NCBI RefSeq assembly: GCF_008831285.2 | Contig: NW_022204612.1 | Span: 1-21,268, forward strand | Length of the DNA stretch: 21,268 nt | Reading direction: 5' to 3' | From: Nymphaea colorata | Taxonomy: Eukaryota; Streptophyta; Magnoliopsida; Nymphaeales; Nymphaeaceae | In this document: one piece after another, positions 10,417 to 19,956 of the stretch | Layout: each line of letters opens with the position of its first letter | Numbering within the stretch: the first letter of the stretch is position 1 | The notes under the pieces: generated by a model | Seen by the model: only the letters and a program-made list of their open reading frames with translations | Database searches by the model: none | Told to the model about the DNA's origin: nothing | Program-made: the position numbers and the translations under genes

Positions 10417-10523
10417 GTGATTCATTTGGTGTCATATAGTTAACCTAATGTGTTTCACTTGTAATTTAATTGAATGTGCTTAACAAGTGAATTAGGTTAA
10501 CAATAGGGCACCAAATGAATCAC
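10417..10523. repeat. Foldback hairpin, C4
   Basis: Same 46/20/41 layout as C3. Confidence 0.9.
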
Positions 10524-10662
10524 TCAAATCTCATTCATTTTCATGCAAGCCTGTGATTTCAATCTACTAAATCATTTAACATGGATATAACAATAAGTCA
10601 AGTACATTCAATAAAGTATGCGTGATCATATGAATCACTTAAATCTGACTCGTATTGGTACG
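10483..10662 (-). repeat. Inverted X-Y block, C4
   Basis: 180 bp, 3147 bp downstream of the C3 block, with no difference that I saw. Confidence 0.92.
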
Positions 10663-12045
10663 ACTATAGTGCACGATCTAAAGGATTGAAATTACAAGTT
10701 CGTATCAATACAAGTGCGATTTAAGTGATTCAAATGATCACACATACTTAATTGAATGTGCTTAACTTATTGTTACATCCATGTTGCTTGATTAAGTGAA
10801 CTGAAATCACAAGTTTGTATGAAAATGAATGTGATTCGAGTGATTCATTTGGTGTCTTATAGTTAACCTAACGTGTTTCACATGTTATTACATCCATGAT
10901 CAATGATTTAAATAATTAAAACTCACAAGTTTATATGGATATAAAGGAGACCTATGCATTAGTTTGATCCTTTCTAGTTTGTACGATAAGTTGAACATGT
11001 TGTTACATCTATAGTGATCGATGCACAAGTTCACATCAATACGAGTGGGATTTAAGTGATTCAATTGATCACGCATATTTAATTGAATGTACTTAACTTG
11101 TTGTTACGTTTATATTAAATGATTTAGTAAATTCAAATCATAGGTTTATATGAAAATGAATGGGATTCGAGTGATTCATTTGGTGTCTTACAGGTAACTT
11201 AATGTGTTTCACTTGTTATTACATACATTTGATCACTTATGTTTAATCGAGAGATTATGTGATTCATTTTTACTTGTTCTTACATACATTTGATAACTTA
11301 TATTTAATTGAATGTGCGTAACCATTTGTTACATACGTATAGAATGACTTAGTGGCTTGAAAAAAGAAGTCCGTTTGGAAATGAATGAGAGTCAAGTCAC
11401 TATATTGGTCCCTTATAGTTAATCTAATGTATTTCACTTGTTATTACATCTATAATGAATGATTTAAATGGTTGAAATCACAAGTTTATATGGATACAAA
11501 TGGTTGAAGTCACTATATTTGTACACGTGTAGTTAGTCCGATGAGTTGAATTTGTTGTTACATCTATAGGGAACGTTCTAAAGGATTGAAATCACATGTT
11601 CGTACGAATACAAGTGAGATTTAAGTGATTCATATAATCATGCATACTTAATTGAATGTGTTTAACTTGTTGTTACGTCTATAATAAATGATTTAGTAGA
11701 TTGAAATCACAAGTTTGTGCGAAAATGAATGAGATTCGAGTGATTCATTTGGTGTCTTGTAGTTAACCTATTGTGTTTCACTTGTTATTACATCTTTGAT
11801 CAATGATTTAAATGATTAAAACTTACAAGTTTGTATGGATATAAAGGAGACCTATGCATTAGTTTGATCCCTTGTAGTTAGTTCAATAAGTTGAACTAGT
11901 TCTTACATCTATGGTGATCGATGTAAGGAATTGAAATCACAAGTTCGTATCAATACGAGTGGGATTTAAGTGATTCATTTTATCACACATACGTAATTGA
12001 ATGTGCTTAACTTGTTGTTACGTCTATATTAAATGATTTAGTAGA

Positions 12046-12410
12046 TTAAATCATAGGTTTGTATGAAAATGAATGATATTGAGTGATTCATTTGGTGTCT
12101 TGTAAGTAACCTAATGTGTTTCACTTGTTATTACATATATTTGATCACTATATTTAATTGAGAGATTAAGTGATTCATTTTCACTTGTTATTACATATAA
12201 TTGATCATTGTATTTAATTGAATGTGCGTGCCATTTGTTACATACGTATAGAATGACTTAGTGGCTTGAAATAAAAGTTCGTTTGAAATGAATGAGAGTC
12301 AGGTCATTAAGTTGGTCCTTACAGTTAATTAGTGTATTTCACTTGTTATTACATCTATAATGAATGATTTAAATGATTGAAATCAAGTTCATATGGATAC
12401 AAATGGATCT
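12046..12410. other. A/B fusion junction of C5 in an indel-rich stretch
   Basis: The A-to-B switch lies at about 12,228-12,234 in the homologous half monomers. About a dozen single-base losses surround it (for example TTTGAAATG for TTTGGAAATG, GGTCCTTAC for GGTCCCTTAC, AATCAAG for AATCGCAAG). No substitutions accompany them. Confidence 0.85.
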
Positions 12411-12729
12411 ATGCATTACTTTGAATGCGTGTAATTAGTCCGATGAGTTGAATTTGTTGTTACATCTATAGTGAACGATCTAAAGGATTGAAATCACGCG
12501 TTCGTACCAATACAAGTGAGATTTAAATGATTCATATGATCATGCATGCTTAATTGAATGTGTTTAACTTGTTGTTACATCTATATTAAATGATTTAGTA
12601 GATCGAAATCACAAGTTTGTATGAAAATGAATGAGATTCGAGTGATTCATTTGGTGTCTTATGGTTTACCTAATGTGTTTCACTAGTTGTTACATTTATA
12701 ATGATTCTTAATACGGATGTCCTTAACAA

Positions 12730-12836
12730 GTGATTCATTTGGTGTCATATAGTTAACCTAATGTGTTTCACTTGTAATTTAATTGAATGTGCTTAACAAG
12801 TGAATTAGGTTAACAATAGGGCACCAAATGAATCAC
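12730..12836. repeat. Foldback hairpin, C5
   Basis: Same 46/20/41 layout as C3. Confidence 0.9.
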
Positions 12837-12975
12837 TCAAATCTCATTCATTTTCATGCAAGCCTGTGATTTCAATCTACTAAATCATTTAACATGGATA
12901 TAACAATAAGTCAAGTACATTCAATAAAGTATGCGTGATCATATGAATCACTTAAATCTGACTCGTATTGGTACG
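12796..12975 (-). repeat. Inverted X-Y block, C5
   Basis: 180 bp, retained although this HOR has lost 831 bp upstream of it. Confidence 0.92.
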
Positions 12976-15882
12976 ACTATAGTGCACGATCTAAAGGATT
13001 GAAATTACAAGTTCGTATCAATACAAGTGCGATTTAAGTGATTCAAATGATCACACATACTTAATTGAATGTGCTTAACTTATTGTTACATCCATGTTGC
13101 TTGATTAAGTGAACTGAAATCACAAGTTTGTATGAAAATGAATGTGATTCGAGTGATTCATTTGGTGTCTTATAGTTAACCTAACGTGTTTCACATGTTA
13201 TTACATCCATGATCAATGATTTAAATAATTAAAACTCACAAGTTTATATGGATATAAAGGAGACCTATGCATTAGTTTGATCCTTTCTAGTTTGTACGAT
13301 AAGTTGAACATGTTGTTACATCTATAGTGATCGATGCACAAGTTCACATCAATACGAGTGGATTTAAGTGATTCAATTGATCACGCATATTTAATTGAAT
13401 GTACTTAACTTGTTGTTACGTTTATATTAAATGATTTAGTAAATTCAAATCATAGGTTTATATGAAAATGAATGGATTCGAGTGATTCATTTGGTGTCTT
13501 ACAGGTAACTTAATGTGTTTCACTTGTTATTACATACATTTGATCACTTATGTTTAATCGAGAGATTATGTGATTCATTTTTACTTGTTCTTACATACAT
13601 TTGATAACTTATATTTAATTGAATGTGCGTAACCATTTGTTACATACGTATAGAATGACTTAGTGGCTTGAAAAAAGAAGTCCGTTTGGAAATGAATGAG
13701 AGTCAAGTCACTATATTGGTCCCTTATAGTTAATCTAATGTATTTCACTTGTTATTACATCTATAATGAATGATTTAAATGGTTGAAATCACAAGTTTAT
13801 ATGGATACAAATGGTTGAAGTCACTATATTTGTACACGTGTAGTTAGTCCGATGAGTTGAATTTGTTGTTACATCTATAGGGAACGTTCTAAAGGATTGA
13901 AATCACATGTTCGTACGAATACAAGTGAGATTTAAGTGATTCATATAATCATGCATACTTAATTGAATGTGTTTAACTTGTTGTTACGTCTATAATAAAT
14001 GATTTAGTAGATTGAAATCACAAGTTTGTGCGAAAATGAATGAGATTCGAGTGATTCATTTGGTGTCTTGTAGTTAACCTATTGTGTTTCACTTGTTATT
14101 ACATCTTTGATCAATGATTTAAATGATTAAAACTTACAAGTTTGTATGGATATAAAGGAGACCTATGCATTAGTTTGATCCCTTGTAGTTAGTTCAATAA
14201 GTTGAACTAGTTCTTACATCTATGGTGATCGATGTAAGGAATTGAAATCACAAGTTCGTATCAATACGAGTGGGATTTAAGTGATTCATTTTATCACACA
14301 TACGTAATTGAATGTGCTTAACTTGTTGTTACGTCTATATTAAATGATTTAGTAGATTAAAATCATAGGTTTGTATGAAAATGAATGATATTGGAGTGAT
14401 TCATTTGGTGTCTTGTAAGTAACCTAATGTGTTTCACTTGTTATTACATATATTTGATCACTTATATTTAATTGAGAGATTAAGTGATTCATTTTCACTT
14501 GTTATTACATATAATTGATCACTTGTATTTAATTGAATGTGCGTGACCATTTCTTACTTACGTATAGAATGACCTAGTGGCTTTGATACCAGAAGTTCGT
14601 TTGGAATACATATATAATGAATGATTTAAATGATTGAAATCACATGTTCATGTGGATACAAACGCGTGTAGTTAGTCCGATGAGTTGAATTTATTGTTAC
14701 AACTATAGTGCACGATCTAAATGATTGAAATCACAAGTTCGTATCAATACAAGTGCGATTTAAGTGATTCAAATGATCACACATACTTAATTGAATGTGC
14801 TTAACTTGTTGTTACATCCATATTGCTAGATTAAGTGAATTCAAATCACAAGTTTGTGTGAAAATAAATGAGATTTGAGTGATTCATTTGGTGTCTTATA
14901 ATTAACCTAATGTGTTTCACTCGTTATGACATCTATGATCAACGATTTAAACGATAAAAACTCACAAGTTTATATGGATGTAAAGGAGACCTATGGATTA
15001 GTTTAGTTTGATCCCTTGTAGTTTGTTCAATAAGTTGAACATGTTGTTACATCTCATTCATTTGTATCCATACGCACACTAAATCACTCGTCTCAATACG
15101 AGTGAGATTTAAGTGATTCATTTGATCACGCATACTTAATTGAATGTGCTTAACTTGTTGTTACGTCTATATTAAATGATTTAGTATATTGAAATCATAG
15201 GTTTGTATGGAAATGAATGAGATTTGAGTGATTCATTTGGTGTCTTGTAGGTAACCTAATATGTTTCACTTGTTATTACATATATTTGATCACATATATT
15301 TAATTGAGAGATTAAATGATTCATTTTCACTTGTTATTACATATATTTGATCAATATATTTAATTGAGTGTGCGTAGCCATTTGTTACATACGTATAGAA
15401 TGACTTAGTGGCTTGAAATAAGAAGTTCGTTTGGAAATGAATGAGAGTCAGGTCATTAAGTTGGTCCCTTACAGTTAATCTAGTGTATTTCACTTGTTAT
15501 TACATCTATAATGAATGATTTAAATGATTGAAATCGCAAGTTCATATGGATACAAATGGGATCTATGCATTACTTTGAATGCGTGTAATTAGTCCGATGA
15601 GTTGAATTTGTTGTTACATCTATAGTGAACGATCTAAAGGATTGAATCACGCGTTCGTACCAATACAAGTGAGATTTAAATGATTCATATGATCATGCAT
15701 GCTTAATTGAATGTGTTTAACTTGTTGTTACATCTATATTAAATGATTTAGTAGATCGAAATCACAAGTTTGTATGAAAATGAATGAGATTCGAGTGATT
15801 CATTTGGTGTCTTATGGTTTACCTAATGTGTTTCACTAGTTGTTACATTTATAATGATTCTTAATACGGATGTCCTTAACAA

Positions 15883-15988
15883 GTGATTCATTTGGTGTCA
15901 TATAGTTAACCTAATGTGTTTACTTGTAATTTAATTGAATGTGCTTAACAAGTGAATTAGGTTAACAATAGGGCACCAAATGAATCAC
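15883..15988. repeat. Foldback hairpin, C6
   Basis: Same layout, one C lost in the left arm (GTGTTTACTTGT for GTGTTTCACTTGT). Confidence 0.9.
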
Positions 15989-16127
15989 TCAAATCTCATT
16001 CATTTTCATGCAAGCCTGTGATTTCAATCTACTAAATCATTTAACATGGATATAACAATAAGTCAAGTACATTCAATAAAGTATGTGTGATCATATGAAT
16101 CACTTAAATCTGACTCGTATTGGTACG
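15948..16127 (-). repeat. Inverted X-Y block, C6
   Basis: 180 bp. It carries the first clear substitution of the divergent zone (GTATGTGTGATC for GTATGCGTGATC). Confidence 0.92.
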
Positions 16128-16313
16128 ACTATAGTGCACGATCTAAAGGATTGAAATTACAAGTTCGTATCAATGCAAGTGCGATTTAAGTGATTCAAAT
16201 GATACACATACTTAATTGAATGTACTTAACTTATTGTTACATCCATGTTGCTTTATTAAGTGAACTGAAATCACAAGTTTGTATGAAAATGAATGTGATT
16301 CGAGTGATTCATT

Positions 16314-16332
16314 TGGTGTCTTATATGGATAT
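16314..16332. other. 74-bp microhomology deletion in C6
   Basis: 'GGTGTCTTATATGGATATTAAGG' minus its last three bases joins sequence equivalent to C3 7714 with that after 7788. The two C3 breakpoints share TTATA. The lost piece is the end of a Y and the start of the next Z. Confidence 0.85.
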
Positions 16333-17691
16333 TAAGGAGACCTATGCATTAGTTTGATCATTTCAGTTTGTACGATAAGTTGAACATTTGTTATATCTAT
16401 AGTGATCGATGCACAAGTTCACATCAATACGAGTGAGATTTAAGTGATTCAATTGATCACGCATATTTAATTGAATGTATTAACTTGTTGTTACGTTTAT
16501 ATTAAATGATTTATTAAATTCAAATCATAGTTTATATGAAAATGAATGAGATTCGAGTGATTCATTTGGTGTCTTACAGGTAACTTAATGTGTTTCACTT
16601 GTTATTACATACATTTGATCACTTATGTTTAATCGAGAGATTATGTGATTCATTTTTACTTGTTCTTACATACATTTGATAACTTATATTTAATTGAATG
16701 TGCGTAACCATTTGTTACATACGTATAGAATGACTTAGTGGCTTGAAAAAAGAAGTCCGTTTGGAAATGAATGAGAGTCAAGTCACTATATTGGTCCCTT
16801 ATATTAATCTAATGTATTTCACTTGTTATTACATCTATAATGAATGATTTAAATGGTTGAAATCACAAGTTTATATGGATACAAATGGTTGAAGTCACTA
16901 TATTTGTACACGTGTAGTTAGTCCGATGAGTTGAATTTGTTGTTACATCTATAGGGAACGTTCTAAAGGATTGAAATCACATGTTCGTACGAATACAAGT
17001 GAGATTTAAGTGATTCATATAATCATGCATACTTAATTGAATGTGTTTAACTTGTTGTTACGTCTATAATAAATGATTTAGTAGATTGAAATCACAATTT
17101 TGTGCGAAAATGAATGAGATTCGAGTGATTCATTTGGTGTCTTGTGTTAACCTATTGTGTTTCACTTGTTATTACATCTTTGATCAATGATTTAAATGAT
17201 TAAAACTTACAAGTTTGTATGGATATAAAGGAGACCTATGCATCAGTTTGATCTCTTGTAGTTATTTTAATAAGTTGAACTAGTTCTTACATCTATGGTG
17301 ATCGATGTAAGTAATTGAAATCACAAGTTCGTATCAATACGAGTGGGATTTAAGTGATTCATTTTATCACACATACGTAATTGAATGTGCTTAACTTGTT
17401 GTTACGTCTATATTAAATGATTTAGTAGTTTAAAATCATAGGTTTGTATGAAAATTAATGATATTAGAGTGATTCATTTGGTGCCTTGTAAGTAACCTAA
17501 TGTGTTTCACTTGTTATTACATATATTTGATCACATACATTTAATTGAGAGATTAAGTGATTCATTTTCACTTGTTATTATATATAATTGATCACTTGTA
17601 TTTAAATGAATGTGCGTGACCATTTCTTACTTACGTATAAAATGACCTAGTGGCTTTGATGCCAGAAGTTCGTTTGGAATACATATATAAT

Positions 17692-17722
17692 GAATGATTT
17701 AAATGATTGATCAATAAATTTA
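17692..17722. other. 713-bp deletion junction in C7
   Basis: 'TTTAAATGATTGATCAATAA' joins Z of subunit A (C3 position 6023) to the half monomer of subunit B (C3 position 6736). Homology at the joint is only TTGA. There is no surrounding cluster of small indels, so it is probably a genuine deletion. Confidence 0.85.
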
Positions 17723-18244
17723 ATTGAGTGTGCGTAGCCATTTGTTATATACGTATAGAATGACTTAGTGGCTTGAAATAAGAAGTTCGTTTGCAAATGA
17801 ATGAGAGTCAGGTCATTAAGTTGGTCCCTTATAGTTAAATATAGTGTATTTCACTTGTTATTACATCTATAATGAATGATTTAAATGATTGAAATCGCAA
17901 GTTCATATGGATACAAATGGGATCTACGCATTACTTTGAATGCGTGTAATTAGTCCGATGAGTTGAATTTGTTGTTACATTTATAGTGAACGATCTAAAG
18001 GATTGAAATCACACGTTCGTACCAATACAAGTGAGGTTTAAATGATTCATATGATCATGCATGCTTAATTGAATGTGTTTAACTTATTGTTACATCTATA
18101 TTAAATGATTTAGTAGATCGAAATCACAAGTTTGTATAAAAATGAATGAGATTCGAGTGATTCATTTGGTGTCTTATGGTTTACCTAACGTGTTTCACTA
18201 GTTGTTACATTTATAATGATTCTTAATACGGATGTCCTTAACTA

Positions 18245-18351
18245 GTGATTCATTTGGTGTCATAGAGTTAACCTAATGTCTTTCACTTGTAATTTAATTG
18301 AATGTGCTTAACAAGTGAATTAGGTTAACAATAGGGCACCAAATGAATCAC
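18245..18351. repeat. Foldback hairpin, C7
   Basis: Same layout. The left arm has two substitutions (CATAGAG for CATATAG, AATGTCTTTC for AATGTGTTTC), neither of which removes the main stem. Confidence 0.88.
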
Positions 18352-18490
18352 TCAAATCTTATTCATTTTCATAAAAGCCTGTGATTTCAATCTACTAAAT
18401 CATTTAACATGGATATAGCAATAAGTCAAGTACATTCAATAAAGTATGTGTGATCGTTTCAATCACTTAAATCTGACTCGTATTGGTACG
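18311..18490 (-). repeat. Inverted X-Y block, C7
   Basis: 180 bp, with several substitutions (for example TCTTATTCATTTTCATAAAAG and GTGATCGTTTCAATC contexts) but unchanged length and boundaries. Confidence 0.91.
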
Positions 18491-18823
18491 ACTATAGTGC
18501 ACGATCTAAAGGATTGAAATTACAAGTTCGTTTCAATACAAGTGTGATTTAAGTGATTCAAATGATCACACATACTTAATTGAATGTGCTTAACTTATGG
18601 TTACATCCATGTTGCTTGATTAAGTGAACTGAAATCACAAGTTTGTGTGAAAATGAATGTGATTCGAGTGATTCATTTGGTGTCTTATAGTTAACCTAAC
18701 ATGTTTCACATGTGATTACATCTATGATCAATGATTTAAATAATTAAAACTCACAAGTTTATATAGATATAAAGGAGACCTATGCATTAGTTTGATCCTT
18801 TCTAGTTTGTACGATAAGTTGAA

Positions 18824-18842
18824 CATGTTGTCACATCAATAC
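18824..18842. other. 28-bp deletion in an X monomer of C7
   Basis: 'ATGTTGTCACATCAATACG' replaces a stretch that in C3 has TACATCTATAG and GTTCACATCAATACG separated by GTGATCGATGCACAA. The two ACATC copies probably promoted the loss. Confidence 0.8.
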
Positions 18843-19434
18843 GAGTGGGATTTAAGTGATTCAATTGATCACACATATTTAATTGAATCTACTTAACTTG
18901 TTGTTACGTTTATATTAAATGTTTTAGTAAATTCAAATCATAGGTTTATATGAAAATGAATGAGATTCGAGTGATTCATTTGGTGTCTTACAGGTAACTT
19001 AATGTGTTTCACTTGTTATTACATACATTTGATCACTTATGTTTAATCGAGAGATTATGTGATTCACTTTTACTTGTTCTTACATACATTTGATAACTTA
19101 TATTTAATTGAATGTGCGTAACCATTTGTTGCATACGTATAGAATGACTTAGTGGCTTGAAAAAAGTAGTTCGTTTGGAAAAGAATGAGAGTCAAGTCAC
19201 TATATTGGTCCCTTATAGTTAATCTAATGTATTTCACTTGTTATTACATCTATAATGAATGATTTAAATGGTTGAAATCACAAGTTTACACAGATACAAA
19301 TGGTTGAAGTCACTATATTTGTACACGTGTAGTTAGTCCGATGTGTTGTATTTGTTGTTACATCTATAGGGAACGTTCTAAAGGATTGAAATCACATTTT
19401 CGTACGAATACAAGTGAGATTTAAGTGATTCATA

Positions 19435-19486
19435 TAATCATGCATACTTAATTGAATGTGTAATCATGCATACTTAATTGAATGTG
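19435..19486 (+). repeat. 26-bp perfect tandem duplication in an X monomer of C7
   Basis: The 26 bases starting TAATCATGCATACTTAATTG and ending AATGTG occur twice in a row (19435-19460 and 19461-19486). All other copies have it once. It is the only recent short tandem gain I found. Confidence 0.93.
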
Positions 19487-19782
19487 TTTAACTTGTTGTT
19501 ACGTCTATAATAAATGATTTAGTAAATTGAAATCACAAGTTTGTGCGAAATGAATGAGATTCGAATGATTCATTTGGTGTCTTGTAGTTAACCTATTGTG
19601 TTTCACTTGTTATTACATCTTTGATCAATGATTTAAATGATTAAAACTTACAAGTTTGTATGGATATAAAGGAGAACTATGCATTAGTTTGATCCCTTGT
19701 AGTTAGTTGAATAAGTTGAACTAGTTCTTACATCTATCGTGATCAATGTAAGTAATTGAAATCACAAGTTCGTATCAATACG

Positions 19783-19927
19783 AGCGAGATTTAAGTGATT
19801 CATATAATCATGCATACTTAATTGAATGTGTTTAACTTGTTCTTACGTCTATAATAAATGATTTAGTCGATTGAAATCACAAGTTCGTGCGAAAATGAAT
19901 GAGATTCGAGTGATTCATTTGGTGTCT
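19783..19927 (+). other. Conversion-like tract: first X-Y pair copied onto the second in subunit C of C7
   Basis: The second X-Y pair should read CATTTTATCACACATACG and GAATGATATTGGAGTG as at 5600-5829. Here it reads CATATAATCATGCATAC, TCTATAATAAATG and GTGCGAAAATGAATGAGATT, the diagnostic variants of the first pair. By 'CTTGTAAGTAAC' (19926-19937) it has returned to second-pair type. Tract length is about 140 bp, with no change in monomer count. Confidence 0.82.
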
Positions 19928-19956
19928 TGTAAGTAACATATGTGTTTCACTTATTA

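Larger units (their letters stand above)
8977..12130 (+). repeat. HOR copy C4 (full length)
   Basis: Full A-B-C unit with A 8977-9808, B 9809-11218 and C 11219-12130. Its subunit starts lie exactly 3147 bp after those of C3 through A and B. I saw no substitution against C3 over the parts compared. Length is 3154: two single-base losses (near 12046 and 12081) account for the difference from 3156. These mark the start of the error-like cluster that continues into C5. Confidence 0.94.
12131..14443 (+). repeat. HOR copy C5 (deletion variant, A/B fused, lacks 831 bp)
   Basis: The copy opens as subunit A (12131, half monomers of the A type, 'ATAATTGATCA'). At about 12,230 it switches to the B type: 'AATGTGCGTG' of A is followed by 'CCATTTGTTACATACG' of B. 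In C3 the two aligned positions are 5930 and 6761, 831 bp apart. Adding 12 single-base losses in the surrounding 350 bp accounts exactly for the 2313-bp length. Subunit C starts at 13530. The rest matches C3 and C4 except for single-G losses near 13360 and 13473. Confidence 0.92.
14444..17516 (+). repeat. HOR copy C6 (74-bp deletion; turns divergent from about 16.08 kb)
   Basis: A 14444-15275, B 15276-16604, C 16605-17516. The first half is like C3 and C4. From about 16,080 onward scattered substitutions appear (for example GTATGTGTG for GTATGCGTG at 16,081-16,089, and changes near 16,165, 16,223 and 16,253). Subunit B lacks 74 bp around 16,320. About nine further single-base losses account for the 3073-bp length. 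Confidence 0.92.
17517..19956 (+). repeat. HOR copy C7 (most diverged; 713-bp deletion, 28-bp deletion, 26-bp duplication)
   Basis: Begins as subunit A at 17517, jumps to subunit B at about 17,708, and has subunit C from 19019. Length 2440 equals 3156 minus 713 minus 28 plus 26, within one base. It carries true substitutions throughout (for example in 18,433-18,450, 19,284-19,290 and 19,340-19,350) and an internal conversion tract near 19,785-19,925. It is the copy least like the rest, consistent with a variant that has escaped recent homogenisation. Confidence 0.92.
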
